From positions 1-64,000 of the forward strand of contig JABLTJ010000016.1 of NCBI GenBank assembly GCA_013166775.1: a DNA stretch of 64,000 bases, read 5' to 3'. Positions 8,365 through 16,248 of this stretch are shown here, piece by piece; position 1 is the first letter of the stretch; every line of letters starts with the position of its first letter. Under the pieces are notes generated by a model. That model was not told the origin of the DNA. It worked only from the letters and a program-made list of their open reading frames with translations, and made no database searches. This stretch comes from Promethearchaeati archaeon (GTDB taxonomy: Archaea; Asgardarchaeota; Heimdallarchaeia; Heimdallarchaeales; Heimdallarchaeaceae). A program made the position numbers and the translations under genes.

Positions 8365-8679
8365 TTAAATCAAACCTGGTAATGATTGTATCCAACTCAT
8401 TATTTTACTAACAAGATGATTTGCTTCTCTGGGGGTTAAAAACGAAGCTAGTTTGTTTTCATATTTATTGTACAATGAATTATAAACATCTCTCATCTCT
8501 ATTCCCATATTAGAACCGATTTCACTCATTTTTTGAACTTCATATGATAATTCCTCTATTTCTTCGAGGATATATCCTATGTCGATTTTTATCTCAATCA
8601 TATTTACAAGTTCAAATAAATCCTTCCTTATGTTGATGAACATAGTATTGAGAACATTTCTCTTATCCAAGAAATTCAC
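8365..8679 (-). CDS. Small helical protein in the ESCRT cluster, function unknown
   Basis: I do not recognise this family. The 104-residue product is predicted almost wholly alpha-helical, acidic in the middle (EEIEELSYEVQKM) and hydrophobic at its end (SKIMSWIQSLPGLI). It has no signal peptide, cysteines or catalytic motif. The first possible start is GTG at 8679, but a GGTGA ribosome-binding site covers it, so translation may begin at the TTG four codons in (8670). It lies between Vps22 and the UEV-Vps28 gene on the same strand. Position alone suggests an ESCRT accessory or small coiled-coil subunit. Confidence 0.7.
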   Translation of the reverse strand: MNFLDKRNVLNTMFINIRKDLFELVNMIEIKIDIGYILEEIEELSYEVQKMSEIGSNMGIEMRDVYNSLYNKYENKLASFLTPREANHLVSKIMSWIQSLPGLI

Positions 8680-8749
8680 CTTGTTATTCTGACCTCATGG
8701 AGTGAAAGAAAAAGAAAATCGCATAAACTACATAACATCGTTATTGCCA

Positions 8750-10159
8750 TTACAATTCTTTCAAAACTCTTCTGAAATCATTAAGCCATCGAGCTGCTTG
8801 AAATTCTAGTTTTTCACAATCTTCTTCTTTTATTACATCTTGAGGTTTGTATTTTGACAGAATGTCTCGCCAATTATTTAAATCCCCTATTACCCAATGA
8901 TCTTCAGGTATGGATGGAAATGTTTTCAAGATATGAAGCATTTCATCAATATCTGCTAATAACAAATCTGCTCGAGCTACTGAACGTAGTCTTGTTAGAT
9001 CTATCAATTCAATCGCAGAAGAAACAAAATCTGCTGTTTTAGAAGGCATCTTCTTCAGAGTATCAAATGGTATGGAAACTGCTTCTGTTGTTTCAACTCC
9101 TTCTGCAACTCGCAGTTGTCTTATACCTTCAGAATATCTTTCATCCAATTTTTCTCGCTTAACGAATTCTTCAAGGTTGAATCCTGTTTTCTCTAATTGC
9201 ATTCGAGCTTTGAATATTCCTCTTAATAGCGATCTAAGTTGTTTTCTATATGCAATTTGCTCAACTTCGTTATTTTCAAAACCTTGAGTTAAATTATCTA
9301 GGGTTACAATTGAAGCAAATAAATCAGCTTCTAATTCAAGTATTTTTTCTTCTTCTTTTGTCATACCATCACTTTTGTCAACTCTAATTTTGTTAAGCTG
9401 TTTCTCAGCTTTATAACCTTTTTTAGAGTATCTTCTATGAAGTTTGTAAAAGTCTAAATTTGTTAAATCTCCATCTTCAAATTTCTCCTGAATTGTCTCA
9501 AGAGTATCCTCTATAGCATTAACTTCAGCTTTTAGATTATCCTCTCTTGATATGGGAATTTCTTTTGTCTCAATTTTAACTCCCCCTTCCTTCAGAAGAG
9601 CTTCTCTTTCTTTTTCTATGTTCCTGCTAATGTTTTCAATCTCTTTTTGATAATCGACAATCGATTTTTCTATTGATCGCTTTTCTTCACTTATTTTTAG
9701 ATCAACTTCTGGAGCCTTAGCTTGAACTAGAGGAAGCTGTCTTGTTGGAATTGGATATACTTGAAGCGTAGATTCACGTTCTTCTTTTTTTACTCTTTTC
9801 ACTTTAGTTTTATATGCTCTTGCAGGAACTTTAGTGAAAAGATCTTGTATATCATTTATCACTTCATATATGTTGTAGTTTTTTTTCCAATTAGATAGAA
9901 TCCGTAAGCTTAAAGTTTCATTATCTTCAACATTAGGATGGTTAACTTTCGGTGTAATGTCTACAAAGGGTGGAATATCAGGAAAACCATCTTGAATCCA
10001 GATATTTGCAAAAATAGGTATCTCTGTTCCTTCAATTATACCTACAAAACCTTTCCAATGTTTAAGATTACCTCTAACTGGTTCAAATCCTGACGCGTTT
10101 TCATAAATTAACTGTGCTTCATTTGCGAGGAGGAAATCATCTGTGGATATTTGTCTCAC
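8750..10159 (-). CDS. ESCRT-I subunit: UEV (inactive E2 fold) fused to Vps28-like C-terminal domain
   Basis: This is an ESCRT-I homologue combining roles of eukaryotic Vps23/TSG101 and Vps28, expected to bind ubiquitin and hand cargo to ESCRT-II. Residues 1-110 have the E2 fold: HWKGFVGIIEGTEIP, FPDIPP, then HPN (74-76) and LSLRIL. Ser84 occupies the position of the catalytic cysteine, so the domain should not conjugate. A linker and coiled coils (about 150-290) follow. A helical pair at about 295-335 resembles the TSG101 steadiness box. The last 100 residues (DFVSSAIELIDL to AARWLNDFRRVL) resemble the Vps28 C-terminal four-helix bundle. The start is GTG. Neighbours are Vps22 and E1 on the same strand. 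The UEV call is firm and the Vps28 part likely. Confidence 0.85.
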   Translation of the reverse strand: MRQISTDDFLLANEAQLIYENASGFEPVRGNLKHWKGFVGIIEGTEIPIFANIWIQDGFPDIPPFVDITPKVNHPNVEDNETLSLRILSNWKKNYNIYEVINDIQDLFTKVPARAYKTKVKRVKKEERESTLQVYPIPTRQLPLVQAKAPEVDLKISEEKRSIEKSIVDYQKEIENISRNIEKEREALLKEGGVKIETKEIPISREDNLKAEVNAIEDTLETIQEKFEDGDLTNLDFYKLHRRYSKKGYKAEKQLNKIRVDKSDGMTKEEEKILELEADLFASIVTLDNLTQGFENNEVEQIAYRKQLRSLLRGIFKARMQLEKTGFNLEEFVKREKLDERYSEGIRQLRVAEGVETTEAVSIPFDTLKKMPSKTADFVSSAIELIDLTRLRSVARADLLLADIDEMLHILKTFPSIPEDHWVIGDLNNWRDILSKYKPQDVIKEEDCEKLEFQAARWLNDFRRVLKEL

Positions 10160-10239
10160 CTTATTTCTATATCTCTAATAAATCATGGCTATCAAACTTT
10201 AAAAAATATTGCATTCAAGAACCACTATTTTATAATCAA

Positions 10240-11247
10240 CTAAAGCTTTTCTATTTTTATAACAATTTTAATTGGTTTTGCTAGATTTTTATCTAAAATA
10301 TATGCAACAGATTTTTCCTTTAACTGATTTTCAACAACGTTTTTACCTTCTAATAATTTTCCCTCAACCATTAAATCAGGTTTCTCTAAACCATAAGTTA
10401 ATGCTAATCTAAGCATAAGGTCTTTGATTGTTTCAGTAGGATGAGCAACAAATTCAATCTGTTCTAATTTGTACAATTCTCCGCAAGCTGGGCAATCTTC
10501 TGTTCTTGCTAATGGAATGATAGTAGTTGCATTATTGAGACCATCATAGAACATATAGTTCTCTAGAGGTGCTCCTAATTCAAGGATGAGTTTTAGAGAT
10601 TCTTGAGCTATCATCCCACCAATAATACTTGATAATGTTGCCACAGCAGGTAGTTTAGCTTCTACCTCTTCTTCTTCTCCTCTATCCTTTTTCCTTTCTT
10701 CACCAAAGGGAGTACATGCTTGTGCTAGTTCTTCATCTGGTACTAAAGGCTGACATTCAAAACATGCAGTTTTATATGGGATAATTACTTGTACATCACC
10801 TAAAAATGCGAACATTCCTCCTAGTATAAGGGGCTTTTTTACTCTTATTGCCATAGAACTTATCCATCTTCTACCAATGAACGTATCAAGGCAACCAATA
10901 ATTACATCTGCCTTCTCATATACTGAAGCTTTGACTTCTTCCATTTTTTTATGATAAAACTCTATCTCTATCTCTGGGTTAATCTCCTTTAGTCTTTTAG
11001 AAGCTACTTCCGCTTTAGGTTTTCCTAGATCCTCCTCACGAAAGAGTAGTTGTCGATTTAAGTTGGAAAGTTCAATTGAATCAAATTCAATAATAACAAG
11101 CTTTCCGATGCCTGAAGATGCTAAAATAGTAGCAACATAACTACCTATTGCTCCTACTCCTATAAGAATAACAGTACTGTTATCCAATGTTGTTTGGTCC
11201 CATCCTGGAATAAGTGATTGACGAGAGTATCTGTTATCATCTGGCAT
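10240..11247 (-). CDS. E1-like ubiquitin-activating enzyme (UBA/ThiF family)
   Basis: This enzyme would adenylate the C-terminal glycine of the ubiquitin-like protein encoded next door and carry it as a thioester. At 335 residues it resembles the UBA3/MoeB core. Its nucleotide-binding loop is GVGAIG (30-35) and the NLNRQ arginine motif is at 63-67. Zinc-binding pairs are Cys162/Cys165 and Cys252/Cys255. Cys178 in ACTPF matches the position of the UBA3 catalytic cysteine (MCTIA). The KLPAVATLSSIIGG stretch matches IPAVASTNAVIAA of UBA3. The last 70 residues may form a ubiquitin-fold domain that recruits an E2. Its ATG is preceded by GGTG. It lies in the minus-strand cluster after the ubiquitin gene. 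Confidence 0.92.
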   Translation of the reverse strand: MPDDNRYSRQSLIPGWDQTTLDNSTVILIGVGAIGSYVATILASSGIGKLVIIEFDSIELSNLNRQLLFREEDLGKPKAEVASKRLKEINPEIEIEFYHKKMEEVKASVYEKADVIIGCLDTFIGRRWISSMAIRVKKPLILGGMFAFLGDVQVIIPYKTACFECQPLVPDEELAQACTPFGEERKKDRGEEEEVEAKLPAVATLSSIIGGMIAQESLKLILELGAPLENYMFYDGLNNATTIIPLARTEDCPACGELYKLEQIEFVAHPTETIKDLMLRLALTYGLEKPDLMVEGKLLEGKNVVENQLKEKSVAYILDKNLAKPIKIVIKIEKL

Positions 11248-11400
11248 AAAGGCGCACCTTTAATCAATATCTTTCTTACTGAAACTGATATATGTTTCTT
11301 TTCAATCTAACAATCTATAGAAAATAATGAAATTATAGTTAAAAATAACGTAGAATGATGCTTTTGATCGTTTAACAAAAGTGGAGAAGTAATTGTCTGA

Positions 11401-11637
11401 TTAAAAACCACCTTTGGTTCTTGCAATCAAATAGCACTTGTCTCCGTCCATCATACCTGTCTGTTTTAAAATTTCACTGTCATCAAGTTGTTTTCCGTGA
11501 AAAACAATGATAACTGTATTAGCGGGTATTTTTTTCTTCTTCGCTACTTCTCTTTTTAATTGAGCCACTGTTGAATGTGGATCTACATCTAGTTCGATTG
11601 ACCCTCCACCGATAGCTGTTACTACTGAAATACGCAT
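11401..11637 (-). CDS. Ubiquitin-like modifier, precursor ending Gly-Gly-Phe
   Basis: This is a 78-residue beta-grasp protein of the ubiquitin family. It opens MRISVVTAIGGG, has a central FHGKQLDD like ubiquitin's FAGKQLED, and ends with TKGGF. The Gly-Gly is followed by one phenylalanine, so a protease must remove that residue before activation; eukaryotic ubiquitin is also made as a precursor. I chose the ATG at 11637 because it starts at the first beta-strand and has GGTG upstream; a TTG at 11652 would add five residues. The E1-like gene lies immediately downstream, which supports a dedicated conjugation pathway. No JAMM-type protease is present in the window. Confidence 0.93.
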   Translation of the reverse strand: MRISVVTAIGGGSIELDVDPHSTVAQLKREVAKKKKIPANTVIIVFHGKQLDDSEILKQTGMMDGDKCYLIARTKGGF

Positions 11638-11752
11638 TTTATCAAACACCAAATTCTTTCTACTTTTTTATTGACTTATTCATTATTAAAGCTTACCAAA
11701 TTGTTTTGTGAATAAAAGTGCAAAAAATCAAAACAAAAAACTGAATTATACA

Positions 11753-12142
11753 TTATTTTACAGATCTCTTCTTTTCTCCCTTTCTTTTAATTGTAATAGA
11801 TGGTGGAATACCTTCTATATCTCTCTCTAATTTCTTAATTCCTATTCTTGTAACTTGCTTTCCTTCCATGAAACCTATTTTTATCATATAAAGAACGTTC
11901 TTGAAAATCGTTTCTGCTGTCTGTTTTTTATCCGAACTCTCGTATAATTGTATCCAATACTCATATGCTTCTGGTACTAGAAAAAATTGCATCAGCGCTA
12001 ACTTATCTTTCTCTTCTACGCTTTTTGGAGCTTCTTCTGCTTCTTTTAATTCTTCCATTCTTCTCTTTCTCTGTTCTGCGATTCTTAGAAGCTCTTGGGT
12101 TTTTTTTTCCCTAATTTTTTCTAATTCCTTATCTTCTGTCAT
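11753..12142 (-). CDS. PDCD5-like putative DNA-binding protein
   Basis: This basic helical protein of 129 residues resembles the archaeal/eukaryotic PDCD5 family, a possible nucleic-acid or chaperonin-associated factor. The charged N-terminal helix (DKELEKIREKKTQELLRIA) and the core pattern FFLVPEAYEYW...A..IFKNVLYM...G...G..V...GIKKL end in ITIKRKGEKK. This follows the PDCD5 order of LxPEAR, long helix, GQ/GKI helix and a basic ITRR-like tail. The match is by pattern only and several usual positions differ (EAY instead of EAR). It is the first gene in the minus-strand run leading to ubiquitin, about 100 bases upstream. Confidence 0.5.
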   Translation of the reverse strand: MTEDKELEKIREKKTQELLRIAEQRKRRMEELKEAEEAPKSVEEKDKLALMQFFLVPEAYEYWIQLYESSDKKQTAETIFKNVLYMIKIGFMEGKQVTRIGIKKLERDIEGIPPSITIKRKGEKKRSVK

Positions 12143-12305
12143 ATCACTACACTATCATTATGAGACTGCTCACGTAGCATTTAAGTTTACTTTTCTTAAA
12201 CATAAACCAACATTCAATTCATATTTTTTAAATAAAAGAAATGCTTGGGAAAACATTATATTATGTCTTCAAACCCCTTTATTGAAATTTATCAGAGTTG
12301 ATGAA

Positions 12306-13736
12306 ATGGATTTGGCTATTGTAAATGCTTGGATTTTAACTCTTGCGAAAAACAGGCTAGGCATAATTAAAAATGGAACTATTGGGATAGAAGGAGATAG
12401 AATAGGTTTTATTGGGTCTACAGACGATATTGACACAAAGAAAATTGATGTAATTATTGATGGTAAAAATCACTTAGTTATGCCTGGTTTGGTTAACTCT
12501 CACATTCATACTAGTTTAACACTCTTGAGAGGGGGAGCTCAAGATTTACCTGAAATAGAATGGATGAATAAAGGAATAGGACCCTTAGCTAAGCATTTAG
12601 ATTCAAAGGATCTAATTCTTGGTTCAAAACTTGGTGTGCTAGAAGCAATAAAGACTGGTACTACAACTTTTTCTGAATATACTAGAGATGTTGCAAGATT
12701 AGTTGAACAAGTTTACCTACCTATAGGTGCCCGAGTTGTAGCTACTGAAACGATTAACGAAGTAGCCCAGGTTAATAAAGCCGCTTTGAAGCCTTCTGAT
12801 CTTTATGAATTTGATAATAAGAAGGGACAACAAGCTTTAACTAAGAATGACCAATTATTTGAAAAATACAAAAACAAACCTTTAGTTAGTTGTATGTATG
12901 GGCCTCAAGCACTCGATATGGTGTCTTTAGATACTTTGAAAACTATAAAAGAAAACGCTATTTCTAGAAATAGTAAAATTCATATGCATGTTGCACAGGG
13001 GAAAAGAGAAAGATTACAAATAACTGGAAGATTTGGAAAAGATGCTTCAACTGTAAAAGTATTAGATAATCATGAGCTTTTAGATAATTATTTAGTAGCT
13101 GTACATTGTCACGATACAGAAGAGCAAGAAAGAGAACTTATGGTCTCAAAAAATGTAAAAATGGTGGGATGTCCGAGCTCTATTAGTATTATCGATGGCA
13201 TTATCCCTCCTATTTATCATTATTTCAGTTTAGGAGGGAAAGTAGGGATTGGAACTGATCAAGCTCCAGGTCCAGGAAATCATAACCTCTTTAGAGAAAT
13301 GAGAACTATTAGTCTTCTCACAAAAACGCAATTTAGAGATCCAACGGCTTTTCCTTCATGGCAAATGTTATTTTTAATTACTATTTTCGGAGCAGAGATT
13401 CTTGGATTGGAAAAAGAAATAGGTACATTGGAAATCGGTAAAAGAGCAGACGTTATTTCTTTTGATATGAATAATCTACTTCTAACTCCAATGGTATCGA
13501 ATCCTTTCCATAATTTTATACCTAATTTAGTACATTCAGCAACTGGAACAGAAGTAGATAATGTGATAATCGATGGTAAACTAATCATCCATCAAAGAAA
13601 ATTCACATCTATTAATGAACAAAAAATAATTGACGAAGCAAATAAAAGAGCAGAAAAAATCTTCGCTGATGCTTCAGATGATTGGAAAGCCGCAGGATCA
13701 CAAATGGTAAAAGATGTAGAAAAAGGTTTGATATAA
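12306..13736 (+). CDS. Amidohydrolase, TRZ/ATZ (SAH/MTA deaminase-like) family
   Basis: This metal-dependent hydrolase belongs to the family of S-adenosylhomocysteine/methylthioadenosine deaminase, guanine deaminase and chlorohydrolases. It has 476 residues. Metal ligands are visible in VNSHIHTSL (usual HxH), HMHVAQ, AVHCHDTEE and GTDQAPG. The N-terminal beta-domain begins with a DLAIVNAWILT strand and the C-terminal GTLEIGKRADVISFD is typical. I chose the ATG at 12306 because homologues start just before this strand; the open frame extends 135 codons upstream across the opposite-strand PDCD5-like gene and is not coding there. The substrate is unresolved; nucleoside or methylthioadenosine deamination is plausible. 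Confidence 0.85.
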   Translation: MDLAIVNAWILTLAKNRLGIIKNGTIGIEGDRIGFIGSTDDIDTKKIDVIIDGKNHLVMPGLVNSHIHTSLTLLRGGAQDLPEIEWMNKGIGPLAKHLDSKDLILGSKLGVLEAIKTGTTTFSEYTRDVARLVEQVYLPIGARVVATETINEVAQVNKAALKPSDLYEFDNKKGQQALTKNDQLFEKYKNKPLVSCMYGPQALDMVSLDTLKTIKENAISRNSKIHMHVAQGKRERLQITGRFGKDASTVKVLDNHELLDNYLVAVHCHDTEEQERELMVSKNVKMVGCPSSISIIDGIIPPIYHYFSLGGKVGIGTDQAPGPGNHNLFREMRTISLLTKTQFRDPTAFPSWQMLFLITIFGAEILGLEKEIGTLEIGKRADVISFDMNNLLLTPMVSNPFHNFIPNLVHSATGTEVDNVIIDGKLIIHQRKFTSINEQKIIDEANKRAEKIFADASDDWKAAGSQMVKDVEKGLI

Positions 13737-13742
13737 CCTACT

Positions 13743-14456
13743 TTACCTGTTATCGTTGTTTATTGGAAGGTATTGTTCTACAGAAAGATATCTTGTAAGG
13801 ACGTTGAATTTTTCTGCGTAACCAACTCCACAACGCAATCCATCTGCATGTTTCATAGTGTTTATCCAATCATTTACTCTTTCCCATTTATAGAAATCTC
13901 CATATAATTTTGCTACTTTTTGAACTTTCTCAAAATTTTTACTAATATCAATATAGATAACAGGTAATGTGGAAAATTCCTCATAGTATAGAAACATTGG
14001 AATGTGCAAAGGAGGTCGATGTGGGGCAATAGAGCCTGTAATATGTGGTATTCTTGCATAAGTTATAGCATCGCAAATTATTTGTGCTGTACCACGATGA
14101 TCTGGGTGTCTTGTATTTAACGACCAAGTAATAACTGCATCTGGTTTTATCTCTGCTACCACTTTTGTCATTTTCAAAGCATTTTCTCTGGTTGATCTTA
14201 CGTGTGTATCACCATAATCCAAAAAAAGTGTTTCACATCCTACAATCTCCCCTACTTCTCTACCTTGTTCTTCTCGGATTTTTTTTACTTCATCAAACTC
14301 CATTCCATTAAAATGAGATGCCATTTCACCACTTGTGGTCCATGCTAAAACTACACGATCACCTCTGTCAACGTGATTACAAAGACTCCCTATACTAGAA
14401 ATTTCGTCATCAGGATGAGCAAAACAAGCAAAGATGGTTTTTTTTTCTTCAGTCAT
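13743..14456 (-). CDS. PIG-L/LmbE family deacetylase
   Basis: This zinc-dependent N-acetylglucosamine-type deacetylase has 237 residues. The signature AHPDDE lies at about 13-18 and the second zinc motif HPDHRG at about 116-121, both complete. Members remove acetyl groups from GlcNAc-inositol, GlcNAc-malate or diverse natural products. The gene converges on the amidohydrolase with a gap of about six bases. No glycosyltransferase is adjacent, so the substrate is unknown. A soluble cytoplasmic location is likely because no signal peptide is present. Confidence 0.9.
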   Translation of the reverse strand: MTEEKKTIFACFAHPDDEISSIGSLCNHVDRGDRVVLAWTTSGEMASHFNGMEFDEVKKIREEQGREVGEIVGCETLFLDYGDTHVRSTRENALKMTKVVAEIKPDAVITWSLNTRHPDHRGTAQIICDAITYARIPHITGSIAPHRPPLHIPMFLYYEEFSTLPVIYIDISKNFEKVQKVAKLYGDFYKWERVNDWINTMKHADGLRCGVGYAEKFNVLTRYLSVEQYLPINNDNR

Positions 14457-14540
14457 TAAAATTGTTTAAGATACTTATAATTTTAATTTTGTGTTTTATT
14501 AAAACATATTTTTGTGTATTTATGTACTTTAATTCCACAA

Positions 14541-14552
14541 ATACTATAAATA
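14541..14552 (+). promoter_or_regulatory. TATA-like promoter element
   Basis: ATACTATAAATA lies 29-40 bases upstream of the ATG at 14581. That spacing puts the transcription start within about ten bases of the start codon, giving a very short leader. Confidence 0.55.
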
Positions 14553-14580
14553 GCAAAATCTATCTTAATAAAAGAAGAAG

Positions 14581-15249
14581 ATGAATATTGAGGCTACTTT
14601 AATGTTTGATGAAAATAGAAAACAAAGAATAGCTAGAATTATTGAACTAGCAATCCCCATGGATTTCTTTGATTTATTGGAAGATTTAACAATACATTAT
14701 GGCAGCCAAGAAATAGCTATTTTTGAATCTTTAAAGTCTCATCATAAAGAAAAATTTGGGATTCTAGGGAAAGCAAAAGTAGAATTTTCAACAACAACTA
14801 CCAGAGTTCTAAGACAACTACCACAGATGGATACTCCAGTTACAGATGGGAAGTTATCAAAAATCTTCGAAAATAGACAGAAATTTGACGAGAAAACTCA
14901 AACAAAAATTGAAGAGGTAGATAAAATTCTGGAAAAATTCAGTGAACAGTTTAGTGATTTAACAGCAATCAAAGAAATACGAGATGAGATTACTTCAATG
15001 AAATCTCTAATACAAAATATGGGTACTGTAGGAAATGTAGTTTTTAGAACCAGTGGTGTGAGAGCAGATTTATCATCTTTAGAAGTGGATATAGCTGATT
15101 CTGAAGATGGAATAATAGCTCCACCAGAAAGACCATTACTAGAAAACGTTCTTGATAGTATGTTGCTTTTTGATGATGAAGAATTAGATGAGATTGTGAA
15201 AGAAGAATCAGCAGAACAAGAAAAAACTGCAAAAAAGAAAAATAAATAG
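14581..15249 (+). CDS. Helical/coiled-coil protein, function unknown
   Basis: I do not recognise this 222-residue soluble protein. The N-terminal 85 residues look helical (IARIIELAIPMDFFDLLEDL). Residues 100-145 form a probable coiled coil (KIEEVDKILEKFSEQF). The tail is acidic and then lysine-rich (EQEKTAKKKNK). No signal peptide, membrane helix or enzyme motif is visible. A good TATA box precedes it. It ends two bases from the end of the convergent Ras-like GTPase gene, which gives no functional link by itself. Confidence 0.75.
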   Translation: MNIEATLMFDENRKQRIARIIELAIPMDFFDLLEDLTIHYGSQEIAIFESLKSHHKEKFGILGKAKVEFSTTTTRVLRQLPQMDTPVTDGKLSKIFENRQKFDEKTQTKIEEVDKILEKFSEQFSDLTAIKEIRDEITSMKSLIQNMGTVGNVVFRTSGVRADLSSLEVDIADSEDGIIAPPERPLLENVLDSMLLFDDEELDEIVKEESAEQEKTAKKKNK

Positions 15250-15251
15250 AT

Positions 15252-15803
15252 TTATGCTAATTCCTTATTTGCTTCTTCAACTAATAGTTCTGCAATTTTA
15301 GTGAAAGCATTGTCAACATGATCTCCAGTAAGCGCACTTGTTCTGATATAATGAAGGCTTTTAAGTTTCTTATGGGTTTCTTGACACTCTTTGTCTGATA
15401 CCGCAATCTGATTTTTGAGGTCTTGTTTATTTCCTACCAGAACTTTAACAACAGAAGAACCGCAGTTATCAATAAACTCCTTGTCCCATTTCTTTAAGTC
15501 ACTAAGGGTTGCTTCTCTGGTAAGATCAAAGACTAATAATGCTGCCTTAGCACCCTTGTAGAAAGTGTGTCTGATAAAACGAAATCGTTCTTGTCCTGCA
15601 AGATCCCAGATAGAAAGCGCTACATGTGTACCATTTTTTAATTTCACATGTTTCTCCGAAGGTTCCATTCCTATTGTCATAAGATATGAACTGTCAAATC
15701 TGTCGTGAACAAAACGCTGAACTAGACTGGTTTTTCCTACAGCAGCGTTTCCAAGTAATAAAATCTTGAAATTAAAATCCGGTTGGCTACTCATTTTACT
15801 CAT
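15252..15803 (-). CDS. Ras/Rab-like small GTPase
   Basis: This eukaryote-like small GTPase of 183 residues has all motifs: G1 GNAAVGKTS (18-26), G2 threonine in MTIG (about Thr43), G3 WDLAGQE (66-72), G4 NKQD (125-128) and G5 TSAL (155-158). The WDxAGQE motif and length place it in the Rab/Ras/Arf radiation abundant in Asgard archaea. Gln71 matches the catalytic Gln61 of Ras. No C-terminal cysteine is present, so prenyl anchoring is unlikely. It overlaps the upstream 103-residue gene by eight bases, forming a two-gene operon. An in-frame second ATG lies at 15794. Regulators and effectors are unknown. Confidence 0.95.
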   Translation of the reverse strand: MSKMSSQPDFNFKILLLGNAAVGKTSLVQRFVHDRFDSSYLMTIGMEPSEKHVKLKNGTHVALSIWDLAGQERFRFIRHTFYKGAKAALLVFDLTREATLSDLKKWDKEFIDNCGSSVVKVLVGNKQDLKNQIAVSDKECQETHKKLKSLHYIRTSALTGDHVDNAFTKIAELLVEEANKELA

Positions 15804-16107
15804 CTTCTAGTATCTTAATTATGGTCTCAATCTCCTCTTTGAGACTAGTCAAAAAGAATCTTTCGAAACTTCCTGCAGCTCTATCAATGGTAGATAATGA
15901 AATACAAAGATCTTCTATTACATCCTTATGATCTTTCTCAGAATCAGTAGGGCTGTGTTTTCTTATTTTCTTTTGAGCCCTCTTTGCCAGAACTGAAGCT
16001 GTTTTTCGATCTAAAGCTCCTTTTTCATAAGCTGAAACAATGGTTAGCATCCATGATGCAACTTGTTCTAACTTATCAAACTCTTCAAGAGGGGAAAGTT
16101 CGGTCAT
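15796..16107 (-). CDS. Small helical protein co-transcribed with the Ras-like GTPase
   Basis: I do not recognise this 103-residue protein. It appears fully alpha-helical with three or four helices: an amphipathic N-terminus (FDKLEQVASWMLTIVSAYEKG), a basic patch (AKRAQKKIRKH) and a final IETIIKILEDE helix. No signal or membrane segment is visible. Its stop overlaps the start of the GTPase gene by eight bases, so the two are probably translated together. A GTPase regulator or scaffold role is inference from position only. Confidence 0.7.
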   Translation of the reverse strand: MTELSPLEEFDKLEQVASWMLTIVSAYEKGALDRKTASVLAKRAQKKIRKHSPTDSEKDHKDVIEDLCISLSTIDRAAGSFERFFLTSLKEEIETIIKILEDE

Positions 16108-16184
16108 AACAAATAAGGGAAAGAACTAACGTTAATATAATTTGTGTTTGCAATTATTGAAATACGAAAGAAAAATTGAAAAAA

Positions 16185-16208
16185 TGAAAAAGAGGGACGA
16201 GGTCCCTT
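16185..16208 (-). terminator. Hairpin followed by T-tract after the winged-helix gene
   Basis: AGGGAC pairs with GTCCCT around a GAG loop (about 16193-16207). On the minus strand the stem is followed by a run rich in T. It lies 40 bases past the stop of the minus-strand regulator gene and fits an intrinsic-type terminator. Confidence 0.6.
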
Positions 16209-16248
16209 TCTCTCCCAGAATAAACGGAGTCTGTGCTCCAAAGGCAAA

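Noticed and set aside
11901..12305. Extended N-terminus of the amidohydrolase
   Set aside because: These 135 codons overlap the PDCD5-like gene on the other strand, and the family fold begins at the ATG at 12306.
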